Below, in pieces: positions 31,633-41,551 of a DNA stretch of 64,000 bases. A model generated the notes under the pieces. The model saw nothing but the letters and a program-made list of their open reading frames with translations, was not told the origin of the DNA and made no database searches. The stretch comes from Cladocopium goreaui (lineage: Eukaryota; Sar; Dinophyceae; Suessiales; Symbiodiniaceae): assembly GCA_947184155.2 (NCBI GenBank), contig CAMXCT020000436.1:172559-236558 (forward strand), written 5' to 3'. A program made the position numbers and the translations under genes. Every line of letters begins with the position of its first letter. Within the stretch, counting starts at the first letter, position 1.

Positions 31633-32772
31633 ATGGCCATTGTGTGCTCCCAATGTGATCGCATTTTTGACACATTACAGTGCGGGCAGAGTTGCAACGA
31701 GACTTGGGTTGCCCGCATGGCAGGATGGTACAAAGTGAAGAAAAGCAAGAAGTGGTACTGTCTGAAATGTGCCCTTTCCAATCAGTGGGAGGTGACAGAT
31801 CTTTCAGAAGGCGACAAACAACAATACATGTGCGAGAGTTGTCTGGCTCATACGAGAAGAATGTACATGGCTGATCTGGCTGGTTACACTCAACCTTCTT
31901 CGTCGCCCTCTTCCGCATATGTTGGGCCGGAATATGTAGGACCGGATTCACAACCAATGGTGCGCGAGCCACAGGCCAACGTGCATTTCATGAAGCCATT
32001 GCGTTCGCTGGTGGGCGCCCATTCTTCGTTTGCTTGGAAGTATATGCAGAGACATTGCCGGTGTGAACTGGAGGAGTTAAACGAACAAGCCAGAGATAGG
32101 GATGCTTACCAGAGCGGTGTTCGTGGTCTTCCTTTTCAAGTGGCTCCATGGTCTGTGAAAAGGAGGGAAGTAGTTGACGAATCCACAGGTGTGTCAGCCA
32201 AAGTTATCTCCGTGCCGGGGCTTATTGCTGCTGATGAGAGGTATCCGACGAAGAAGGAGTTCAAGAACAAGTGGCAGCGAAATTTGAATGGAATTTGTGT
32301 TACTGGCACTCTCCAGGCCGAAAGTTCGCTACCTGCAGCAGAACATTGGCGGTTCGACTTTTTGGAGCAGTCGCTGAAATTCAACAATTTACAAGAGCGA
32401 CCGCTGCCGCAGACATTGGAATCTTTGACATTATTTCAATGGAATGCAGGAGGGACGAGGCAGCGTCTGGATGTCGGGTCATTGAGTGGGGGAAGTCTGC
32501 ATTTTGGGTCGATGCAAGAGATCGATGCAGGTACTGTGGCTTCATTGGAGCAATGGGGGGCTGTTGTGCACACGCACAAAGCAACTTCGGGCAAGCCACT
32601 TGTACCTTTGGCCGTGCTGCCTTCGTCAGGCAGTCAGTGCGTTGCTATGTTCGCAGGCACGGTGAAGCCATCGACACCTGGGTACAAAAAAGCAGTCCCG
32701 CTGAAGGGTTGTGACTCAGACTACCCCAAGCGAAATTCTGGGGGATTGACAAGTCAGCCAAGACCTACTTAG
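31633..32772 (+). CDS. Zinc-rich protein with degenerate endonuclease-like end, probable retroelement ORF fragment
   Basis: A 379-codon frame opening at an ATG preceded in frame by TAG. Residues 1-85 hold paired cysteines (CSQC; CGQSC; WYCLKC; YMCESC) consistent with two zinc-binding modules. The middle (~residues 110-270) is unique. The last third starts LFQWNAGGTRQRLD and includes FGSMQEID. These resemble the QWN-G and QE motifs at the start of APE-type endonucleases of retroelements, but the downstream catalytic motifs are absent and the frame ends early. I read it as the 5' part of a second, truncated LINE-type element. A host zinc protein is the alternative. Confidence 0.55.
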   Translation: MAIVCSQCDRIFDTLQCGQSCNETWVARMAGWYKVKKSKKWYCLKCALSNQWEVTDLSEGDKQQYMCESCLAHTRRMYMADLAGYTQPSSSPSSAYVGPEYVGPDSQPMVREPQANVHFMKPLRSLVGAHSSFAWKYMQRHCRCELEELNEQARDRDAYQSGVRGLPFQVAPWSVKRREVVDESTGVSAKVISVPGLIAADERYPTKKEFKNKWQRNLNGICVTGTLQAESSLPAAEHWRFDFLEQSLKFNNLQERPLPQTLESLTLFQWNAGGTRQRLDVGSLSGGSLHFGSMQEIDAGTVASLEQWGAVVHTHKATSGKPLVPLAVLPSSGSQCVAMFAGTVKPSTPGYKKAVPLKGCDSDYPKRNSGGLTSQPRPT

Positions 32773-32854
32773 AAGCGATCCTTTGTACTCTTGCTATCAT
32801 CTAATAAGCCCTCAATACATCTCAATACCCTTTCAAGCTGGGGGTGTTCAAATT

Positions 32855-32995
32855 CCTCTACTCTACTCTCCTCCACTCTCGTGTGCCCTTCTCTACTCTA
32901 CGTTACGCTGCTCTACTCTACTCTTCTCTGCTCTGTTCTACTCTACGACACTCTATGCTACTCTACCCTAGCCTACCCTACCCTAGCCTACTGCA
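32855..32995. repeat. CTCTA pentanucleotide microsatellite
   Basis: About 140 bp of CTCTACTCTAC-like units that decay to CCTAGCCTACC. Confidence 0.9.
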
Positions 32996-33039
32996 ATAGA
33001 TTTCTAGAACTCCGTAAGTAATGTGGAAGAGTCTCTGCC

Positions 33040-33262
33040 TTTTACCATTTTACCCTTTGACCGTTTTACCGTCGTCCCTGGTCACCGCTGCCTTTTACCG
33101 TTTTACCGTTTTACCGTCGCCACTGGTCGCCTCTGCCTTTTACCGTTTTACCCGTTTACCATTTTACCGTCGTCCCTGGTCACCGCTGCCTTTTACCCTT
33201 TTACCGTTTTACCGTCGCTCCTGGTCACCTCTTCCTTTTACCGTTTTACCGTTTTACGAGCG
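33040..33262. repeat. TTTTACCGTTTTACCG minisatellite, ~50-bp units
   Basis: About four units of the form GTCGTCCCTGGTCACCGCTG followed by TTTTACC repeats. Related to 27,925-28,130. Confidence 0.85.
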
Positions 33263-33324
33263 CGCTTCCTCACCGGAGCACCCGTAAGCAAAAGGACAAC
33301 ACAACGACAGCACAGAAAATATCT

Positions 33325-33365
33325 GTCAAGCCGTCACTTTCTGAACCGTCTAGCCCTCAGGCTTG
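33325..33365. repeat. Fragment of the dispersed 27.8/34-kb repeat
   Basis: TGTCAAGCCGTCACTTTCTG and the following AACCGTCTAGCCCTCAGGC match the other copies; the rest of the unit is missing here. Confidence 0.7.
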
Positions 33366-33608
33366 CACTATTTCAGTTTTGGTGTGGCATGCGAGGTCTG
33401 CCGAAATCGTCCTGAGACATCATGATCAGATCTGGGAAAGCGCATGCATTTGTTGGGATAAAGCAGATAGCAGCTGCGAAAGGGCATGCGCAAGGAGGTG
33501 ATGAGACAAGCATTCATGATATGCGCGTGCGAGACTTTTAGGGAAGATTGTGGAATCATTGGCTAATGCTTCTTTCCGAATCCAAGCCTTGCTCAAATGC
33601 CGTAGAAT

Positions 33609-33745
33609 ATGGCTGATTGTGGCATTTGCAAGGAGCCCTCTGTTGGCCGCGCGCGCTGCGCGTACTCTCACAGTGCCCACAAGGCGCACCTACTAGTAGG
33701 CGCGCCTTCTGCAGGGAAACGTGGGAGGGCACCGCCGGTCGCCAG
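33609..33745 (+). CDS. Candidate first exon, cysteine/histidine-containing protein
   Basis: From ATG at 33,609 the frame gives MADCGICKEPSVGRARC followed by AYSHSAHKAHL. This C-x2-C...C...H-H arrangement could bind zinc. A GCCAG/GCAAAG site fits a GC-type donor, which dinoflagellates use; otherwise the frame stops about 20 nt later. A strong palindrome (GCACCTACTAGTAGGCGC, 33,685-33,702) lies inside. No family recognised. Confidence 0.35.
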
Positions 33746-33979
33746 GCAAAGCGGCCGGGCGCAGTGACGGGCCCACTTCAGCTCATCAACAGCATTTGAA
33801 GGCACGCGGGCTCTCTTGTGAGTCCGATAACTTTCCAAGCCCTCAAACACTGTCTTGTTAGGGTTGGTCAATTGTTTCTTAGAAGGCTTCGGCTTGTTTC
33901 TTGGTAGTGGCGCCCACCTCTCCGCCTCTGGCCCCTTCACAGGGCATAGAAATCCAGAGTAAAGGTGGATCAAAGCGCC

Positions 33980-34440
33980 CGTCTCGCCACACCGAAACAC
34001 CACCCAGCTGCAGGTTTCCGCGGGCTGGCAAGCCCCTTCCCGGTCTAGCGTCGCTTTCTGCAGCCCCTAAAAAAGTAGATGTCAAGCCGTCACTTTCTGA
34101 ACCGTCTGTAGCCTTCAGGCCTTCAAAAACGTCGCTTACTAAAGCCTCTAGATTAGCTTTCATGCCACACAGGCAGCCCCCGCACACTCTCCAAAGGCAC
34201 GTCTCATCACACCAAAACACCACACAGCTGCAGGTTTCCGCGGGGTTGGCATGCCAGCCTTCCCGGTCCAACGTCGCTTTCTGCAGCCCCTAAAAGTAGA
34301 TGTCAAGCCGTCACTTTCTGAACCGTCTATAGCCTTCAGGCCTCCAAAACGCACGTCTCACCACACCCAAACACCACCCAGCTGCATGTTTCCTCGGGCC
34401 TGGGAAGCCGCGGCCTTTCCGGTCTAATTAGAAAAATAGC
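33980..34440. repeat. ~220-bp tandem repeat, about 2.3 units
   Basis: Units share CACCACCCAGCTGCAGGTTT, CGCTTTCTGCAGCCCC and TCAAGCCGTCACTTTCTG; the phase point AAAGTAGATGTCAAGCC occurs at ~34,072 and ~34,296. The last unit is truncated and diverged. The same family as 27,745-27,892. Confidence 0.8.
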
Positions 34441-34724
34441 TTTCAAGCCACTATTTGCGTGGCTGAGCGTGGTCTCGGTCGGCCCAGAATCCAGGGTCAA
34501 GGTTTTCAATAATGGTATACCATATTAAATTTGCCATAAAATGCTTGTTTATAATAAGGTTAATTATCGTAAATATGTTCTTAAACAAGCGATAAACCAT
34601 ATTATGTTAACCATCGTGGCTACTTAGTTAACAATCATTGAGTTTGTATAGTATGTGTTTCATCCACAATGTGGGTTAACATGTATTATAAATCCTGGTC
34701 TTAGTATTGGGCTTACCACATATG

Positions 34725-34824
34725 TCATCCCACTTAGTGGGTTATAACCCTAGTGATTTAAATGGGATAAGTAGGGTTAATCCACTTATAACTGTGGTTT
34801 TAACCTACTTACTAAGTGGGATGA
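34725..34824. mobile_element. 100-bp TIR element (TCATCCCACTTAGT ends)
   Basis: A perfect 14-bp terminal inverted repeat, TCATCCCACTTAGT at 34,725 and ACTAAGTGGGATGA at 34,811. The interior has partly complementary TTATAACC/GGTTTTAA segments. Non-coding. Confidence 0.65.
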
Positions 34825-37800
34825 GCCACCAAGTATATTACACATGTTTACAATTAATGAGACAAGCCTAATACTAAGCCTACCAAGGGGACGGATTGTA
34901 CAACCAATATATCATTTATGGTGATTTGGGGCATGGTTTCTTATTGGGCTTACCACATTTGGATTTTCACATGTTGGTATAGTATGTTACATATATGTAT
35001 ATAATGATATTTCATGGAGAATGCTTTTTACATATATACATATCATTACATATGTATATATATATATGATGGCATGGTTACAGTTATATGCTTACAGAAT
35101 ATTGTAGGTACAATGCGATTGTCTGTATAATATTGTTTAGCCTGTTGTGTATACTTATGGAATGTTTGTCGGTACGATGGAATTGTTCTTTAATATTATG
35201 TATATATTTATACTTGATGTTATATATGTAATGGTTTGTATGTAACGATATGTGGATATTTTTAGGCATGGTAAAAATATGTTTATACATATGTTCGAAA
35301 TTATACATATATATGTGTGTGTGATGAAGGTTTAAAGAATGTGATATGTATAATGGTTAAAGGAAATGCTATTCTATACTGTATATAATGTTATCTATGT
35401 GTGATGTTATTTTTAGTCGAGGATAAATATTTATTGTTTATTGTATATGTATAGTGCTTCATTGTAAATATGGTGATATTATGTGTTCTTTATACTTACT
35501 GGCTAGAGATTGCGAACGAAAATGTGTTAACACTCAACCAGGAGCGGCTCTGGATGGTATTCGGATTTGGGGAAATATCGCAAAGAAACCCAATGCTTCT
35601 GGGTTAGTGATTTTTTTGTGCCCAGGTGCATGTATATTATGGGGGTTACCACGTTTTCACTGTGCCTCCAGCGCCGAAGTCTCAAAGGCTCAAAGTTGTT
35701 TTTTTCCCAGGGCAAACACAAGTCCGAACTGGTCTCCATTTTTAGGGCACGGGCTGCCCCATCTGGCACTTGAGGAATGAAAGACCGAGAGCTCCTGTAA
35801 GATTTGGGCACAGATGAAAATTCGAGTTCCTAAAATTGACCCAACCCACCAACCAGCGGAGGCACTAAGAGAATGAACCTCTGACCCGGGTTCATCTCCT
35901 GCTTGGGTGCGCTCGGCAGTTTAAGGTTGGCTTGCGCTTGTTTTGGAGTTTTCCCTGCTCGGCCAATCATCCCTGGCATGTTATCACCGCTCACTCTTTG
36001 GGCAACCACATGGCCAGATGCCAGCGGCGATGTCCTTGAAGTGGCGGTGGGGGAACCCTAGGGCTTGGCAACGGGGTTGCCATCTATCGCGGGTAGACCT
36101 TGATGCCCTTGGCCGGGGCTCGTTGACTTTCACGCAGAGGAAAATTCATTTTTGGGGTAGCAATTTGTCTAGCTGATGTGCGAAGAGATACAAAAATGGA
36201 CTTGTGAGCAATTCACTTTGCGATGTGGTGGTTGCGGGCTTTGGGACAAATCCAAAGTGCTGATAGAAATTGATCTGTTGCCAAGTCTGGCATCACGACT
36301 GGCACTGGCCATGGCGCCAACAATTCTGGAAATTCACAGATGTTGACATCAGTTCCGCATATTAAGTTGGTCGAAGAAAACCGATCAGTTGAAAAATCAA
36401 CCTTCCATCAGCTATAAAATTCACATTAGTGAATCACCTCCCAATGCTGTCTTCAAAACTTCGAGCTAACCAAGAATGGACGACACGATCGAATTCGTTC
36501 CCGCATGAAACTAGAAACCTTGGTGAAAGGTCAAACGTTTTTTTTTGCAATAAAATCGGGACATACTCCCCATCTGGGAATTAGCATTGCAAGGTATCAA
36601 GGAGAATCCAAAATTAGACTGATTGGAAAAAAAGAACTGCTGGCTGACCCCTCCATATGGGGGTGGGCCAAACCCTACTATTCTCATTTTTAGTGGGATG
36701 AACATCCATTTCCCAGCTATTTTGGGGTTCAGTAGGTGCCACGGGTTTGACCCATGGCCATATATATGCCTGGCTGCACCACTAAATCATGCATCTGGGA
36801 TTTCATGCAAGCAAACAAGAGGCCAGCTCCTGATTGTCGCTTACCCAAGTGATGCTGATTGCAGCGAAATACGGTCGTCTCAAAAGGCGGAACCCCAAAA
36901 TCCCATAGTTTTCTAAGCATCACTTGCCTCAAGGAATTGCCATATTCATTGGAAGGAAATCCCCATAGTTTTCCCGATTATGCTTTGGTAATGCCGATTG
37001 TCCAGGTAGGTACCGGGCGCATCTTCAAGTTCCTGGATGCCAGCAAGGTGCTATGGAATTTCCTTTCGGTGAACCCCAAAATAGTTGTGGTTCATGGGTG
37101 CTCATCCCCCTATGGTTCTTGATCGGCCAAAAAACATAAAACTTACAGTATCAATATGTTTCATCCTATCTTGGGATGATAGCCCCCATTGACAAACACA
37201 GTGTTCACGGGAAAACCCCCAAACAATTGGAATGTTTCTGCCATTTCGCTGGCGGAAGATCATGAAGATTCATGAAGCAGGGGCACGGGTTTAATAAAAA
37301 CCATTGGCACAAGTTAACCCATTTTGAGCCCGTTTCTGACTGGCGATTTTAGCCACTGTTCTCGAAATTGGTTGGGTTAAACTGGTTAAACCATTTCAAA
37401 TTGTAGATCCATCAGGAATGGGGGATTGACTTCAACATCGACCATCATTTGCCAATATCAACCCAGGATGTTTATTCACCCCTGGGTCGCTGATCCTTGC
37501 GGGGTGCCGTTTTTTTAAGAAGATGATCACTATTTGGGGGTTGCCCTTTAATCAACCATGGTTATTAATCCAGGGTTGACATGATATTTAACGGCTACTT
37601 GAGTAGACTTTGTCGAAGTCTTCAACCACCAGAAAGGGTGGTCAAGCATCTAAAGGAATTTAAAAACAAGGTGACTGCTTCACCTGCCATAGGGCCGGTG
37701 AGTTTATGCCAACAACTGTGGGCACCTCACTTAGTTTACCATCATAAAAGAGAGGTTATAGCCCAAGAGGCTTGGCAGTTCAACCAGCTAAATCAGGAAT

Positions 37801-38119
37801 AGACCAACGAAACTCAGGTTTGCCCATGATTTTTGGTGGGGATGTAAGAAATACATGGCTGCATTAACCGAGATTCTGCAAAAACTAGGTGGATAATTTT
37901 GCTCAACTGCCAATTTGTTTGTGTGCTGGCGTGTTATTCACACGTTTCGTAAAAATCCATCGAACAGGACGGCATGGACCATCAGAGTGAACCCCTGGTA
38001 AATATGAGGGGATCAAACGACTAGGGCAATCTGTCAACGCTGCAAGGTGAAGGGATGAATAACCACCTGGAGATGTTAAAAAAGCTGATTGAATCATCAT
38101 AAAGTGAGGAGGTTGCATA
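34825..38119. other. No supported gene; AT-rich then unique DNA
   Basis: 34,960-35,460 is AT-rich with TATATG-type simple repeats. From 35,460 to 37,900 frames of 60-110 codons occur on both strands without motifs, splice context or repeats that would let me call a gene. Confidence 0.55.
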
Positions 38120-38334
38120 CTGGTTGGTGGTTTCAAACATTTTTCATTTTCCATAATATACGGGATAATCCTTCCCAACTGACTTTCATATCTTTCAGAA
38201 AGTTTTAAACCACCAACCAGCATATAAGTGTTTGGAGCTTCATGAGATAACATGATGATGACGTCCCCACAGAGCATGGATAAAGAAGCAACTATGAGCA
38301 TCGCCTCCGAGACACAGGAGTTTCCACCGGGTAC
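37903..38334 (-). CDS. Candidate exon(s) interrupted in frame by a TIR element
   Basis: On the minus strand a strong acceptor (CCTTTTTTTCCAG) precedes an open frame that starts VPGGNSCVSEAMLIVASLSM. At 38,220 it enters the TIR element at 38,120-38,220, and after that element it resumes with a second acceptor-like site (ACATCTCCAG) and GGYSSLHLAALTD, faintly ankyrin-like. The element plus its 4-bp duplication is 105 bp, so the frame is not broken. Either the element is spliced out as an intron or it has been exonised. No family is firmly recognised. Confidence 0.35.
   Translation of the reverse strand, partial: VPGGNSCVSEAMLIVASLSMLCGDVIIMLSHEAPNTYMLVGGLKLSERYESQLGRIIPYIMENEKCLKPPTSMQPPHFMMIQSAFLTSPGGYSSLHLAALTDCPSRLIPSYLPGVHSDGPCRPVRWIFTKRVNNTPAHKQIGS
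38120..38220. mobile_element. 101-bp TIR element, family CTGGTTGGTGG (copy B), introner-like
   Basis: Perfect 14-bp inverted ends CTGGTTGGTGGTTT / AAACCACCAACCAG, flanked by CATA on both sides (a target-site duplication). The ends supply CTG/GTTGGT and CCAACCAG, so in either orientation the element carries a GT donor and an AG acceptor near its termini. The interior has CTGACTTTCATATCTTTCAG, resembling a branch point and acceptor. It shares ends and interior with 3577-3681. Confidence 0.75.
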
Positions 38335-38875
38335 CTGGAAAAAAAGGTTGCCTTTTTGCAATGCCCTTTTCTGCTTCAAATAGATCTGAATGTCATACAT
38401 CTACAATACTGATCAAGATGGTTTTTTTCTCGGTTCAATCCATCGTTTCAATGGACTTAAGAGTGATAGCATGATGTTCCACCCAGTTCTACTGATCGAT
38501 GCTCTGGTCAGTGCTTCTGATTCTAGTGATGATCAGCCATCCAAATTGTGTCCCTTTCCCACTGGGTCGGTCGATTTATTCAGGGGTCACCCCCCTTCAA
38601 CAACAAGAGTTGTGTTGGATGGGATGGTAATTCCATCTGCGATGGGATTATCTATTTGCGCGGTATATGTCTATTCAAAAGAAGATGGGATCTTTTAACA
38701 TGGCTCCGATAAAACTGATTATCATGTATGATGTATCAATTATATATGATATACTGCTATATAAGATGTATTGCTATGATATAGTATTAGTATGATATAT
38801 GATATATGTATGATACGTATGGATATTAGGACTTATTTATCCATTAATCATATTTATCCATCAGATTGATCATTC

Positions 38876-38982
38876 ATACTGTGGATGGAAGAAATCCTGC
38901 ACCAGTTGATAGATGGTTTATCCCATTTTAGGGTTTCAACAATGCTTTTGGTGGTGCAGGATTTCGCAACCATCCACAGTAT
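38876..38982. mobile_element. 107-bp TIR element with GT/AG termini
   Basis: The left arm ATACTGTGGATGG...GAAATCCTGCACCA (38,876-38,904) is inverted on the right (38,952-38,982), about 29 bp with a 2-nt difference. The ends contain ACT/GTGGATGG and CCATCCACAG/TAT, so GT and AG sit symmetrically as in introner-like elements. No clear flanking duplication. Confidence 0.65.
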
Positions 38983-39549
38983 AACCCTGGGATATGGAAC
39001 TTTTATGGTATATACAACTTTTATGGGCATTGAATGGTTGTTATTCATGTTTATCCATATTTATTTTATTTATATTTATCATTAATATTTATCTATATTT
39101 ATATATACCCCCATAATATACCATATAATAGACCATACAATGCCCGTTTAACATCCATTAGGGTAATTTGCCCATTATCACAACCACATGGGGGTTTAAA
39201 ACCATAATATACCCATATAATAACCATAATATGCCATAGAACCATCTCGAACCATCTTGTTTCAGGTGAAGAGATATGTCGGGGTCGACTTGAACGAGGC
39301 CCAAACGGACATTGGCGGTTTAATAAATGTTGAAGTGATAAACATGGAGAATAACAAGTACCATTTGGTTATTTAACATAGCCATGGAAAGATCCACCAT
39401 TTAGATTGTTGAACCATCTGTTTCTATGGGCCATGGCTTCCATGGCTACGTTAAACAACCAGAGGGTATCCATGTAAGCAGTCTATTCGAAATTATCTAT
39501 TCCATCATCAAATCCATGATTCAAATGAATCATTTGTATTTTATATACA
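38983..39549. other. AT-rich DNA before the array
   Basis: TTTATATTTATC-type simple sequence and short CCATAATA repeats. No gene. It is unrelated to the array unit, so it is the left flank of the array. Confidence 0.7.
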
Positions 39550-41550
39550 GTATGTCTGCCAATGTGTGCTCTGCCGCGCACTTTTTCTCCCGGCTCGCAC
39601 CTCGTCACAACAGAGCCGTGTACGCGTACGCCATACGGCGTCGCTCAGGCCAGATGCTTTGCATGGCTTCTTTAGAGGGCTTGCTGCCTGGAGGCATATG
39701 CAGTGGCATATCCATAAATTTTCGCAACTCCGTATGGAGGTGCGCCGTATCGGGCGGCTTCGCCGCACCAACAGATTCAAAAGTGCGTTTCCAACTCTTG
39801 CCGGCAAAGTAGCTGGGACACTGCATGAGTTCAAAAAGCCAGGCTAACGGGTCTATCAAACCCTCACAGGAACCTGCCCTCAGTTCCTGGTACTTCCTCT
39901 TCAAATGTGTTTTCAATGGGTGGAAACCTGCTATATCTAACGGTTGGATTTTGTCTGTACATCCGGCTGGTATGTACAGGAGCTGGACACCATTGCGCCG
40001 AGCGCACACCATGGTTTCCTTTGCGAGATGTGAGGACGCAACATCCAGCAACAAGATAGGTTGAAATGGATAAGGTTTTAAGACTTTGCCTAGATCGCGC
40101 ACAATCTTGGTGATGTTCTTGCAGGATGTCCAAGCACTTTTCTGACGTACTATGTGCAGCGCCGTTTGTGGCAAGCGCCGCTGGCCCCTCAGCAACTTCT
40201 GTGTCAGCTTGGTCTCAGTCCCAAAAAGGTAGTGCGGCAACTTGCCTTGAATATGCGGCGCATCACAAATGATGCTCACATAGGTCAAAGCCCCTCGCAC
40301 GTCTTGTTTCCGGACAGGCATGCGAAGACTGGCATGTCGTGGCAAAGCAACGCAGCCGGGCAATTGCAGCATGGTGTAGGGAATGCTAGTTTCGTCTAAA
40401 TTCAAAAACAGCGGAGTCTTGTCCACAAACTTCGTGTTCACGTAGTAGGAGAGTAACTGCCAAAAGGTTCTCACCTGACAGGGCGAAGCCGAGCAGGGAG
40501 GCTAGGAAAACATGACCACATGTGGGAGGAGGTCCGAATTGCAATGAGCTTGCCCGGCCCCATTTTTGGAGCCGGAAAACGGTCGCAAAAACACGACCGT
40601 GCTTGGCGCCTTAGCCTGCACCGTGACTGGGTCCCTGTGCACTTGTGGACGTAGGACTCGGCGCCGCAGGTTCCACTTGGCTCGGAAGCGCTGCACCCAT
40701 TGATTCACATGCCGGCGAGGCGGCAAACCCTCCAGGAGGCTGCCAAACCGCGCTTTCTCCCACGTGGCATAGACATCCAGCGATAGCGGTGCTACACCGA
40801 CGTGGTTGCAAGCCAGAACCCAGTTGAAAGTGTTAGCCTCTGCCAGAAAAGCGGCTGCATGCCGCACTGGCCGTGCCCACGGAGTCGCGGAAGGTGAAAA
40901 AATGTGCTGCAAGTCTAAGTCTGTGGTGCTCAAAAACAAATCTTCCACCACAACCCGTGTTGTCCCTGAGGTCGGCTTGACTGCTGGCCACAGGGCAGCG
41001 AAGCGAAGCGCTAGCTCCATATTGCAGTCCGACAACACATAGACGGCAACGATCGCTTTGCAAGCAAGAGGGCTAAAACCTCCAGAGGCTGCTTCCTTCT
41101 TTGCTCGGTATCTGGCATGCTTGGCTTGCACTCCGGCCGCTCTGTTTCTGGCAAGGTCTGCTTGCAAAGTTGCAATGGTTTCTGCTAAAGCCACTGGAGT
41201 CGCCGCAGGTGCGTGAGCCATGGGGCAAGGCTGCGGCCACCTGGGTGCTGTCTTGGATGTCTTTGCATGGAAGCCTATACCCTTCTGTTGCTGGGCTGTG
41301 ACTCTGTGGCATATGAATGCGAAAAATTGGTGCTGTTACAGCCATGTCCTGTGACTCATGTGGCGCTGGATCCACACCGAAGGCCCGACAGAGCTGCTGC
41401 ATGCAATCTGTGAGTGATGGCTGAGCGGCGGCTGCAACAGATTCTCCATGCTGACCTAAACACAACCTCCTGGACTGCAACTCCTAGAAGGAACCCTTGC
41501 AACTCTGAGAAACAATGCACGTGCAGCATGCACCCACATGGCAGAAGCAC
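39550..41550 (-). mobile_element. DDE transposon, solo copy 1
   Basis: A 2,001-bp element. The ends GTATGTCTGCC (left) and, inverted, GTGCTTCTGCC (right) match at 8 of 11 positions, and similarity continues inward (AATGTGTGC versus ATGTGGGTGC). It is preceded by AT-rich unique DNA, and its right end is separated from copy 2 by a single A. Because it lacks the Rep module, it defines the transposon as a mobile unit separate from that module. No clear target-site duplication. Confidence 0.8.
39605..41221 (-). CDS. DDE_1-type (pogo/CENP-B-like) transposase, copy 1
   Basis: Two exons. The 5' exon (from 41,221, ATG) encodes MAHAPAATPVALAETIATLQ onward and includes an HTH-like segment VNQWVQRFRAKWNLRRRV, expected to bind the transposon ends. 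The 3' exon (40,474-39,605) follows CCCTGTCAG and carries the nuclease core: LFLNLDET (first D), ILLLDVASSHL (second D) and CTDKIQPLD (third D), with 35 residues between the last two. A 42-45-nt intron starting at a GTGGTC or GTCATG site would join them in frame. The 5' exon frame is open upstream of the ATG, so a further exon is possible. The core matches copies 2 and 3 exactly over 289 residues. Confidence 0.85.
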
Positions 41551-41551
41551 A

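Noticed and set aside
35454-35811. Overlapping ~100-codon ORFs on both strands
   Set aside because: No motif, splice context or homology by eye; the two strands are equally open.
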